The notes beneath the pieces were generated by a model. The model did not search any database. It was not told the DNA's origin and was given only the letters and a program-made list of their open reading frames with translations. DNA of 64,000 nt from Balanoglossus misakiensis (taxonomy: Eukaryota > Hemichordata): NCBI GenBank assembly GCA_040954595.2, contig CM082579.2, forward strand, positions 3,410,001-3,474,000, in the 5' to 3' direction. Of the stretch, positions 49,758-60,423 are shown piece after piece. Within the stretch, counting starts at the first letter, position 1. Every line of letters begins with the position of its first letter. The translations under genes and the position numbers were made by a program.

Positions 49758-52700
49758 TACCGACGGGCGATAGGTGAATCGGCCACCGTTTGGAAGGATT
49801 AAATTACTTTCCCTCTGATTCTGCGTTGAAATTCCAGTGAATTTGTTATATCTAATTGATTTATTCAGCATTGATTGAAAATACTTCTGATTCAGAAGCG
49901 CTGTCGGAATTAGCAATCCATATTTCTGTGGGCAAGACATTTCCTGTAATAAACGCGACGAAAGATAGAAATTTGTTGAAGGTTCAATGTACTTGATGGA
50001 AATGAAATGAACCGACATGTAGGTATGCAAGAGTTTTACATAAATTCTTCCCTTTGGTCATTTGTGTTCAAATAAAGCGACTTTATTCAATTTCTCCAGA
50101 CATAATCTCAGTTATTCCATACACGTGAATAGAGCCACGGATATAAACGCATCGCAGCCATAAGGCTCGCCCTCTTCCCTACTTTATGGCATATCGTGTA
50201 TCTAATACGCTGTGAAGTAACCTTCTTATGTTTAACAAGGGAGAAGCTCTTACTTTCTGGCTGTGAGAAGCGTTCCAAATGCACAGTGAACAGGGAATCC
50301 AGTTTCGGGGAAACATTCCACAAAATTAACTAAGATTTTGCATATACACGTACACTGGTATTTATAATGATTGGGGAACTAGGTTTTAGTCCGCCATCTT
50401 GTTTAGTAGTAGTTAAACGACCAAATTATTCAGGCTCCCCACATTGAAATGTTTGTCTGTAGACGTGGTAAGTATGCACCTTACATATTTTCTCCTTTTT
50501 TGCGAAAGTAAATTAAAATGACTTCACAAATGGATTCTGCGTGGCCGTGATTTTTTCCGGACGTCATCATGGCGTGTCGTGACCAGTTTCATGTGAAAAT
50601 ACATGAGCGTACACGCCATTATGCGTGAGAACTTGCCACTTTTGAATTTTCGAAAACGGTATTTTGATATAGGCCTACTGCAGATTATTATCTTCGTGAA
50701 ATGTCACAGGTTTAAGTGTATATTGTATTTTTTTAATATCGACGTTTGTTCAATGTACGCTTCGTTTCTAGAAAGGTATTAGTCGGGCAACATTGACGTC
50801 ACCTTGAGATCACCTTGACCGACATTTTACTTTCCACCATTTTCTCATGCAGACTCGGCGCCAACATTTTTATTTCGCGATTATTGGTTCTCAAATCAGG
50901 ATAGTTTCATCATTTTTTAAGAAAGTATTAATCTCATAGTCGAAAAATAAAGCGAATAGGGATTTTGAGCAGATGTTTTAGAAAATGTTTAGGCCTAACT
51001 CCGACTTTTTGGCGGGAAATACTCGGCTGTCCTTTCATAACTGCAAGCAGATATTTCGCTTTGGCCATAAAGAACCGGAGGTGCAAACACTGGGTTTGAA
51101 AGGAAGGCTGGAGTTGAATTGCAAGCCGAAGTTGAAAAAAAAGAACACAGGCAAACTTGTGACCTAAATCGACCACAAAGACACCAATGCTGGTCGGTGA
51201 ACCTTAAATTGTAAGTCCAATATCGCAATTACAATAGGAGCAATGGCGTGGTGTACGAGTTGTACACACAGTTCTGTGGGAATTTCATCAACTCCATGTT
51301 GACTTGGGCTTTTGACGACAGTGAATATGTCCAACGTTACAATAACACGGCTTACCATGCTCCATTAAGTTGGACTTAGATAGGCTCGGGGTATATGGCA
51401 GATGAAACTCCAATCAAAGCCAGATATTTTTACGAAAACATATCAAGAAGCGAAACCGCTATGAAAAAACGCCACGGGTGTATTATCTCTATTTCTTGTG
51501 TTGTGATTAATTTTGATGTCATTTAAGGTTTTAAAATGACTGACTGTAATATCTATCAAAATCAATTACAGGTACGTATTAAATTCAAGTGGTATACTAT
51601 CTACGGTGTATGTTGCGAAATACTTCGATGTCGCACGTTTGGAAATATGCCAAACTCTACCGGTGAGATTTTAGCGTTGACATCATTAGTAATTGCAAGA
51701 AGGGATCTGAAAATTCTACCAAAGAAGACACAAACTGACGCAACTTAACGTTCTGTTTTCTGTAACTTTTGGCTATAGTTTCAGTATTTTAAATTCAATT
51801 CAAGTTTTAATTCCTTGGAATTTCGACCAGGAAGAAAGTCTGTTTCGTTTCAGCATAACGAAAGTGCCAATGAATGCAATCATATTCTAATATTAAACGC
51901 TATCATTCTTATCACGACTGTACTAAATGTGAAATTGTGTTACATAAACGCCAGAATACATAAGAAAGGTCAATAAGACAGATAGCAGGATACGAGCGAT
52001 TAATACATAATTAACAATATTATGATATGCAAGATTCCGTAAAAATTTTTTTTTATCTGTTTCTCAAGTATCATGCTCCGGTTATGATATGCAGGGGTCA
52101 TTAGCCATGTGATCGCATTTTCGAATCGATCGATATTTACTCGCTGATGTCAGAGCTTGAAAGAAAATGCGTACAAGAGTCGCGTGACACGCCGCATTCT
52201 GCACGTCCATTTGACAGCACAGGTGACGCGAGCGCAAACGCCAAATGGCCGGAGGGATCCCCGTCGAGGTTGTCTACCGTCTCCACGACATGACGACGAA
52301 ACTATATCGCTCGATTACCAGTAGTAAAATTTGTCAGGCTTGACTAACGAGGCCCATTAGCCGTGGAACTGATTTCTGTGACGTGACTGTCTACGTCATC
52401 CGCACTTTTCATTTTGTTTCTTTTTCTCTCATGTGTTCCATGACCCGCGGCGTACCGGCGTACCTGCACCAGTGTTTTCGAATCTCTGTGCCACCAAGGT
52501 ACACGCTACTATTTACTGTTTATTTTCTGTACGTTAAGGTCAACCGACTCTTATTCACCCCAAAGTAAAGAGAAATCACGTGAATGTATCAAAACATCGT
52601 AGTGTAAGTTAAAATTATTTTAAACGCTCAGTTGAACACTTCTCATAGTTAATGATAGAAAAATTGACCAGTCATATCTCTAAGCATCCTCTCTTTTTCA

Positions 52701-54028
52701 CTTTCAAGATGAGACACATTCGACATTGTCTGCCGCTGGTTCAGTCATGCATTTTCCATACATGTTTGACTATCAGAATAACGACTTTCTATTTCTGGAC
52801 GGGAAATAGCCTATACATGATCGGAAATGAAACGACCATTCAATCAGCCGTTCGTCGTAATATGCATTTCTTTGCCTTCAAATTGGGACCATGATCCTGA
52901 GTATAGAATTATGCATACCGGAATTTCCGGAAACGTTCGGATAAAACTCGGATGTAATCGGGTTTTTCTTAAGTTTACGTGTATTTCTGAGTGATGGGCG
53001 TTCGAAAATAAAGTTAAAAGGGCCTTCATTGACGCGCTGCGCACCTGTGATCAAAAGACTAAAACTCCTGCGACTGTTTCTCTCTTTCCACCAGATGGAA
53101 ATCAGAGGTTTATTTTTATACTAAATGCTATTTTCAGACGCCATGCGATCCAAGCAGTGATGGCATGTTTGCAGTTAATCTGTGACTGGGCTTTGATGCA
53201 TTCTGAAAGGCCGCCTAGGACATACGCGGAGGCTACATGTAATCCAGCCATTTATCAGGCATATATTCTAATTCCACCGTTGTTCAATTAAACAATAGAA
53301 TTCACAGACAGACCACCTGTGTTAGCCAGACATGGACGTGTACAGCAACCTTCGATGGTGCGGCGCTTTTACGCCGATTTTATTGGCGATATGACTGAGA
53401 CATATCCAAAGCGACCCCGATGCCCCTCTCCCCTTGGTAACGAACACTGCCAGACATATGTTATCTTTTTAAAAAAATCCCTTGTAGTTGGAAATTCCCC
53501 CGACTAAGGTAGAGGTCATCCTACGTATCTGAATTAATGAAACGGTGTCACCCGGATACGATGAGGTATCCGAATATAATTAATATGATTTGAATCTCCG
53601 CAGAATTCCGTTCCGATGACTTGCTGAATGATGATACTATTATAAGTGGCCTATAAAGACATACTACCAGTATCGTTCAAATATCTCTAACCTTTAAACT
53701 GCACGCATGCAGATATTACAGAAATTGGACAGGTCCTGCATTGAACTATGTATCGAAACTAAAATGAGAATGACGCAAACACCGCGCGTGCGTATTGACT
53801 GAATTTGTGTGATCCCCGACGATCGAACCGTGTCTGTCCGAACGTCACGTCGAGATGTGATGCAGATACTAAGCGCTTCCCGATTCTAGTGGAGAGTCTG
53901 CCAGACAATTTAAACTCGTAAAAGACCACTTGGTTGCATAAACTCGTCAAAGTTTACTGCTTCGAACCGTACTTTTGGCAATCTACGTTGCCATAACCAT
54001 GGAAGTAGGAATGCCGTAACGTAGGCCT

Positions 54029-54062
54029 ACTTAAGAAAAGATACACACGTCGTTCGTCAGTC
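54029..54062 (+). promoter_or_regulatory. Candidate core promoter of gene C
   Basis: An AT-rich ACTTAAGAAAAG stretch lies about 28 bases before TCAGTCAG, an initiator-like word. A transcript from here, if unspliced, would meet a two-codon upstream ORF (ATGTAA near 54170) and then the in-frame ATG at 54258. Weak evidence. Confidence 0.25.
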
Positions 54063-54257
54063 AGCTGTGGTTGTCTAGCACACAGCATAATCGGCGTAGA
54101 TAAACTATATATTAATTTGACCGGGTAAGAGTACTCACTTCGGTCGCCACAGTTTCATTTTGTGACTGCATGTAAAATAAAACAAGACAAGACAAACATA
54201 TTATTAGTATTAATATTATTGTTGTCGTCGTCGTCAACTCAACATTCCACCATTCAC

Positions 54258-57200
54258 ATGACTGTGTTTTTCTCCAATCTTTCCCAGGCCCAAGAGTGTG
54301 TCCATTTCAGGAAGGGATCATCAGTGAAGATCAACGGAAGCAACGTTAGCTACCATCGCCAAGCCGAGCCCGATGAAGAGAGCCAGACATACAAGTTGAA
54401 CGGAAGTGACGCAGTCGAAGAGAAGGAAGGTGAAGGCGGAGAGCGAGCGAGCTGGGGTCGCAAGGCGGAGTTCATTTGTTCTTGTCTGGGATACGCGGTT
54501 GGACTCGGTAACTTGTGGCGATTCCCTTACCTGTGCTATAGCAATGGAGGTGGTAAGTCCGCTGTTTCACTTACATTTGACGATAGATAACTGATTCAAT
54601 ATTGGGGAGAAAGGGGGGCAGGATGAACACAACCTGATGCATGATCCTGAATAATTTTTCAATCAGTCGTCCGCGCACCATTGTTTATTCTGGCACCTGT
54701 GTACTCTAATATGCAGATTGGACTTTCTTTCCATTTCAGGGGCGTTCTTACTGCCGTATGGCATCATGCTCCTCTTCGTGGGCATGCCGGTGTTTTTCCT
54801 CGAATTGACGTTGGGACAGTACGCCAGCCAGGGATGTGTCGGGGTCTGGAAGTGCTGCCCGCTCTTCAAAGGTAAGACTGTCGCTCACTAAACGAAGAGC
54901 GCACTTCAAAAATTAGCCAATATTCCCATACATTTTGTAGTCCAGACAGAAATGTCAGAAGTATGGAGAAAATCTGCGTCGGAAAGCAGATAGAAGTATT
55001 TTCGGCGGGATTTGGAAGACTCTGACATTGTTCGTAGTCAAGACAATGATATATTTTCACATTTCAGGTCTTGGTTATGGGATGGTCAGTCTCAGCGGAC
55101 TGATATCAATATACTACAATGTCATCATGTGCTGGGCAGTGTTCTATTTTGTGGCCTCGTTCACGGACATGCCAAGTCTGCCATGGGTGGGGTGTAACAA
55201 CTACTGGAACACAGTGAATTGCTTTGACGATAGGGACATCAATGCTACGTTGCCAGGCAACGGGTCCAACATCAGTGTGGTCAGTGCCAGCGAGGAATAC
55301 TACAGGTATGTCTCTAGACCCCATGTAGTTTATGGTACCTAAGAAAGTGTCATTTCGGTCTCATCTATTTCAAACAATCTTTGTTTCTATTTTCTTTGCA
55401 ATTGCGGTGATGTGTTTCTCTCTTGCATTTTCAATGCAGTAAGTATGTGCTGAACACTTCCAGTGGTATTGAAGAAACTGGGTCGCTTCGTTGGCATCTG
55501 ACGTTATGTCTACTGTTTGCCTGGACCTTCGGTTTCTGTGCTCTTGTCCGAGGTGTCAAATCGATCGGCAAAGTAAGTTATCAAATAACCTTTTCATTCT
55601 GTTCTTCTGTCCCTCCTGTCTGTCTGTCGCGGTCATAGATGATTAATTGCTGTTGACTTTTACCACTTTTATTTTCCGCCCATTGAGTGCCGACACCTGA
55701 AACCAAAGCGCGTGGCAACGCAGATAATCGGTCGATTGTTGGGCGGACTGACCTGCCCGACACCTGCATGCCTGATTACGCACTCAACAGAATCCTGTCT
55801 TGTTCGAAATATTAAATGGGATTTGTGCGATCATCAGAGAGAGAAAAATTAATAATGAGCAAATCATGTAATTTTCTTTGAATTGCAACCGCCGAATTCA
55901 GTACGCCTCTGTTAATCGACATTATTTTCCCCAAATCACACCCGCAGGTCGTGTATTTTACCGCCATATTTCCCTACGTGGTCTTGATCATTCTATTCTT
56001 CCGAGGTGTGACGTTGCCAGGTGCTGGGGAAGGGATCAAATTCTACATGCAAGCTGATTGGTCGGCCCTCAAGAATGCCCGGGTGAGTGTACAATGAGCT
56101 CCTTGTGGTGTTGGAGCTCGAACACCCGGAGCTCAAGCAACAAAAGCAATGAAACGATCCCACGGTGGATGAAGTGTCAACAAGTAAACAAATCAGTTGT
56201 TCCTCTTTCAGGGTTTTTCATATCACCGGCAATCGAGACTTTTCTCTTCTCAATATGTGAGCTCGTAATGTAGGTCACGATGTGCAAGCGTTTTAAAAGT
56301 CTGACATTCCAGCATTTCCTCATTTACAATATTTGTTTGTAAATTACCGTTTTTTTTACACTTCAGGTGTGGAAAGATGCAGCAGCCCAGATATTCTTCT
56401 CACTGAGCGCTGCCAACGGTGGACTACATGTGGTGTCCAGCTACAATAAATTCAAAAACAACGTCTACATGTAAGGACGTGTACATGATATCGACAAAGC
56501 ATCATCAACCAACGCCATTATGTTCAAAACAGAACGATGAAGCGAAGTGGAATCTCACTCAACTGAAAATAGAAATAAATCTACACTTCATCGAGTTCCT
56601 TTTTTTAGAATAATGATTTCCTGTTTATCTCGTGTAAAGAAGCGTGTGCGGGCGTAGCGACACCTGGCATAATTAGTCATGAAAACGTTCACCTTTGCAG
56701 TGTTCCCAGCCAATTAGTGGAATCCGCTGTTACATCTTGAGAGACACCTCCTACCTCCACGACTGACTTGTATTCTTTTCTTTTCTTTGTAGGGACGCCA
56801 TTATTATTCCTCTGTTGAATTGTGGTACCAGCGTGTTTGCAGGCTTCGCTATATTCGCTATTCTTGGTTTCATGGCGCACGAAACTGGCAAAGAAGTTTC
56901 AGAAGTTGCCTCTTCGGGTGTGTATTCGATTCTTATTTGTCAAAGTAGTGCGCCCCTCGGGAACATCATATTGAAAACAATTAATAAATCTAACAACTGC
57001 TTGTTTTTTTAATACAAATATTGTTATATATTTTTCAGGTGTGGGTTTAGCCTTTATTGCCTATCCCGAGGCTTTGTCCCGAATGCCAGGAGCGCCATTT
57101 TGGGCCATTCTCTTCTTTTTAATGCTGATCACCCTTGGACTCGGGTCATTGGTGAGTGAGAGTATATTGCCCTCTACAGGTGCAAGTCAGATCATGTCCT

Positions 57201-59242
57201 CGCTTCCGACATGTTCACGAACCATTTCGTTTCACTATACCCACATTCATTCGTCATAGTACATTTACCCATAATTGGTTTCTTTAAATAGCCATTTGCC
57301 TACTATGCACGACTAATAATAACATTTGAAACAACACGACGATTCAAAACATGCGCAGTTATGACCCTTGTGAAGTTTTCTTTCGGAATTTCTCCCCACG
57401 TTTCCAATTTAATTGCTTATTATTCATTTCAGGTGGTCTTGGTTGAAACAATAATTACTTCGATTCGAGACGACTTCCCAATTGTAACCAAATGGATAAA
57501 GGGTCATTCGTGGCTTCTCCCCTTTGCCGTCTGTCTGCTGCTTTTCATACTTGGTCTTCCACACGTCACAGAGGTAAAACTTTTTACATTTTCTCTGAAT
57601 ATCACCGATTTCGGTGACGCGTCAACAATAACCAGTGACGTCATCCGTCTGCTTCGCGCATGAACACCTGTCGCGTCACAGTGCTACTTTCAGACCCACA
57701 CCAGACTTTGTACAACTTTTAACCGTCTGCTGCTCTGTTACCTTCCAGGGCGGACTCTATTGGCTGGTACTTCAAGATGCGTACGCAGCCGCTTTGTCGA
57801 TGCTTATTCTCGGTCTGACGGAACTTCTGGTCATCACATATCTCTATGGTAAGTTAGGCAATTGTCGAATCAGTAAACATCATTTGTGTGCAGATAAACT
57901 TGTTTTTCCTCTGCCAATTGCTAGCTGTCGATAATATTATCCATTTTATTGAATCATATTTTCTGTTTTTTCCCACTATAGGATACAGAAACTTGCTTTC
58001 CAACTTATACGACATGATTGGTAAAGGAACGCAGACGTTTCGATTCATGGTTTTTGCAACTGTCATCGTCCCAATGTTCATTGCGCCATTTCTTGTAATG
58101 GTAGGTCACCATTGTATATATTCGCAATTTCACAGACTCTATGCTTAACTATGCTTATTTATAGACCATTTAGTACCAGTACCTTTAACACACACCTCTG
58201 TGAACCAACACACTATTTTTGCCATACGTTGGTCAGTTCCAGCACAGATACATGCAGTTAAATTTTTAGCATATAATTTCAGAGCTATTTATAATCAATG
58301 TATTTATTTGCTTAATTTACTATCAACTTTACAGTTCGTCCTCATTTACTACATCTACGATTATAAACCACTGACGGTTGGGGATTACACGTATCCAAGG
58401 TGGGCTGAACCTGGATTGGCCTGGATGATGACGCTGGGATCCAGTGGCTTGATCATTGTCTACATGCCCTATCACTTGATTTATAAGGAGGAGGGAACAT
58501 TCTTCGAGGTATGTAACGTGTTCGATGACATCAGTTATAGAGGCAGGGATCACAGAGTGACCCGTTGATTCTTAATTACGTTGACAGGTGTAACAAGCAT
58601 TGAAGCTAGTATTTGGTAAAAAGTGAAAACCCAGACATGCTGTTGTAATTTCTTTCGGCAAACCCCAGGAGTCAATGAATGCTCCTTCTGACTGATTACG
58701 AATACCAAGAATAACGTGGGGAGAAAGCGAACGAGTCGCTACCTACATCTGATTTTACTCGGCCTGTGTTGGACACGTTTTGACTCGGCCTAATAGGTTT
58801 CCATCTCCCCGAACAGCGCTTGAAGAATTCCGTCAAGCCGAGGAAAGACTGGGGTCCCCTGAAGGATGTCGATCGCAAGTCACGTGATACAGGGTACGAC
58901 CAATTGGAACCGGCCGAGCAGGAGACTCAACTGGAGACATTGAAACAAGGACTGGAACACAAAAACTTGGACGCCGTGAGGAACGGACCGGACTTCTCGT
59001 ACACTCTGCAGAATCAAAGTTTCGACGACAGTTGCGGTGATGGTGCTGGGGTTGGCGATGGGGCTGGTGCGGAAATACCGCCACCAACGTACGGACAGGT
59101 GCAATCGGGCATGTATGATCAGAATGGGGAGAAGTTCAGATTCGGAGAAGTAACGCCAAGCCACTGCGAGACGGGTCTGTCTCAAGACCAACGTATAGAT
59201 GTGGATGGAGATTCGGATCCAGATAGGGAGACGAAAGTGTGA
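54258..59242 (+). CDS. Gene C: SLC6 amino-acid transporter, long C-terminal tail, exon 1 uncertain
   Basis: Paralogue of gene B. Exons 54288-54552, 54740-54871, 55068-55305, 55440-55572, 55948-56082, 56367-56470, 56793-56917, 57039-57151, 57433-57573, 57749-57848, 57982-58100, 58335-58508 and 58817-59242 give 734 codons in frame. The 54288 acceptor (TTTCCCAG, phase 0) matches A and B, but no matching upstream exon was found. An in-frame ATG at 54258 gives ten extra residues ([10 protein letters not shown]) and is used as the provisional start. Visible: RASW gate, [28 protein letters not shown], sequons [22 protein letters not shown] with the same Asn as B, NCGTS, GLGSL in TM8 and the TM10 Glu. 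The C-terminal exon is 141 residues versus 36 in B and contains PPPTY and a terminal TKV. Predicted Na+/Cl- coupled amino-acid symporter; substrate unknown. Confidence 0.92.
54288..54552 (+). CDS. Gene C exon 2-equivalent (N-terminus and TM1)
   Basis: [19 protein letters not shown], an acidic stretch, then [10 protein letters not shown] and [20 protein letters not shown]. Acceptor phase 0, donor GTAAGT phase 1. The frame is also open upstream to the ATG at 54258. Confidence 0.92.
54740..54871 (+). CDS. Gene C TM2 exon
   Basis: 132 bases, [20 protein letters not shown] to [15 protein letters not shown] and FKG. Confidence 0.96.
55068..55305 (+). CDS. Gene C TM3/EL2 exon
   Basis: [41 protein letters not shown], ending SEEYY. 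One codon shorter than in gene B. Confidence 0.96.
55440..55572 (+). CDS. Gene C TM4 exon
   Basis: [18 protein letters not shown] to [15 protein letters not shown], donor GTAAGT. Confidence 0.95.
55573..55947 (+). other. Gene C intron between TM4 and TM5 exons
   Basis: 375-base intron. Nothing notable seen. Confidence 0.9.
55948..56082 (+). CDS. Gene C TM5 exon
   Basis: Forty-five codons, [34 protein letters not shown] to KNAR. Confidence 0.96.
56367..56470 (+). CDS. Gene C TM6 exon
   Basis: [20 protein letters not shown] then [14 protein letters not shown]. The pocket Asn is AAC at 56415-56417. Confidence 0.96.
56471..56792 (+). other. Gene C intron between TM6 and TM7 exons
   Basis: 322-base intron, shared in position and phase with gene B and absent from gene A. 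Confidence 0.9.
56793..56917 (+). CDS. Gene C TM7 exon
   Basis: [20 protein letters not shown] to [13 protein letters not shown]. Confidence 0.96.
57039..57151 (+). CDS. Gene C EL4/TM8 exon
   Basis: [38 protein letters not shown]. Confidence 0.95.
57433..57573 (+). CDS. Gene C TM8-TM9 exon
   Basis: Forty-seven codons, [19 protein letters not shown] to [12 protein letters not shown]. Confidence 0.95.
57749..57848 (+). CDS. Gene C TM10 exon
   Basis: [31 protein letters not shown]. Confidence 0.95.
57982..58100 (+). CDS. Gene C TM11 exon
   Basis: [20 protein letters not shown] to [12 protein letters not shown]. Confidence 0.95.
58335..58508 (+). CDS. Gene C TM11-TM12 exon
   Basis: [32 protein letters not shown] to KEEGTFFE. 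Confidence 0.95.
58509..58816 (+). other. Gene C last intron
   Basis: 308-base intron. Nothing notable seen. Confidence 0.9.
58817..59242 (+). CDS. Gene C last exon, long cytoplasmic tail
   Basis: [19 protein letters not shown], then about 120 hydrophilic residues with a Gly/Ala/Asp repeat ([13 protein letters not shown]), IPPPTYGQV and the end ETKV before TGA. PPxY is a ligand for WW domains such as Nedd4-type ligases, and T-x-V at the end fits a class I PDZ ligand. Confidence 0.93.
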   Translation, partial: RLKNSVKPRKDWGPLKDVDRKSRDTGYDQLEPAEQETQLETLKQGLEHKNLDAVRNGPDFSYTLQNQSFDDSCGDGAGVGDGAGAEIPPPTYGQVQSGMYDQNGEKFRFGEVTPSHCETGLSQDQRIDVDGDSDPDRETKV

Positions 59243-60417
59243 AACAGAGTCATATTTATTTCTATTAAGATTTGTTTTATTTTAATTTATTTTTTGTTTT
59301 TGTTTTGACAATTGTCTTCAACAGGGTTACAGTTACTTTCCTTTTTCAACATTTGACATCAAGAATGAGTGAGCTGCATTGTGTGCCAAAACGACTTAAC
59401 ATTGTAAAGGGAGGGCCGTTTGATGTCTGGGAGACTTACTGTATACACGGTCGCCTATTGAGAGTGTCGAAGGACTAAGGGTCAATCTCTATGAACAGAA
59501 AGTTACCCTTCCAATTGTGCTAAACGGTGAAAACAATTAATCAAGACTTAAATTTAAAAGAGATATGTCGACCAACCAAAAGAATTAGAATGACACCGTT
59601 CTTCCAGTCCCTCCCTCCCACAACTAAATGGTTCTGCCCTGAAATATGTTAATTTGACGTGAATCGTGAAATGTACGTAATTAAACATGTATACTAGGAT
59701 ATTGTGAATGTAGTTTGACCGCCAAGTTATAAACCACCAAAAAGCTCCATGGCTCCACCATATCGCTGACATTTACAATCATTCGATAATTTACATTTGG
59801 CGTTTGAAATATTCCTCGCGGCTCAGAAAATATACTATTGACACAACCGAAATCCGGTACAACATGACTGCCTGGTATAATAGTTGCCAGGCAACTATTT
59901 TACCCAGAAATTCCGACAAACGGAGCAGCGGCAGAAAATAGACCTGAATGCTTCAATAGAGCTTGATTTTGGATTTTAGTACTACGCCATCGGCGGTCAG
60001 CAATGCAACTTTTCGACCAATGCACCGACCATTGTCTCTCGACAAATGGTCACATGTCACAGGGTCGATTTCGGACCAAGCAATGCAACTACATTGTATA
60101 ATGATCGATCGCAGTGTTGACCCTCCCCTCGTGGTCGCAAAGAAATCCCTAAAATGGATCGGATTGTTGGAAACAAGATAACTCGGCAGTGGGGAGGGAG
60201 GTTTTTACCTTGATTTATAGATGCGATAGCGCGCATGTGCAGAGACACCCTGTCCGCACGTCTGCGAACGTCTGCTTGATATGACAAGTCTGTAGCTTGA
60301 TTCTGTTTAAATTTTGCATCGCGGCACAATTCTCCCCAACATTTGATACCCGATGTATTCTTTTCAATCGTGTCTAGCACATTCCAATGCAAATGGTATA
60401 AGGGTGTTTATTGCCAA

Positions 60418-60423
60418 AATAAA
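60418..60423 (+). promoter_or_regulatory. Candidate polyadenylation signal for gene C (nearer)
   Basis: AATAAA 1.2 kb after the stop. The sequence after it is A-rich rather than GT-rich, so it is a weak candidate. Confidence 0.2.

Larger units (their letters stand above)
32999..54257. other. Gene-poor region between genes B and C
   Basis: 21 kb. The first 3 kb is T-rich on the plus strand and may be gene B 3' UTR. The rest holds a TG/TATG microsatellite, a telomere-like repeat, a TATA-box-like promoter candidate (39931), a trinucleotide repeat, a G12 run, a 15-bp tandem duplication and three CRE palindromes (41487, 47925, 50795). No open frame shows a recognisable domain. Confidence 0.65.

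Noticed and set aside
53998-54005. ACCATGGAA|GTAGGA as a two-codon first exon of gene C
   Set aside because: The donor is poor and two codons cannot be recognised by homology.
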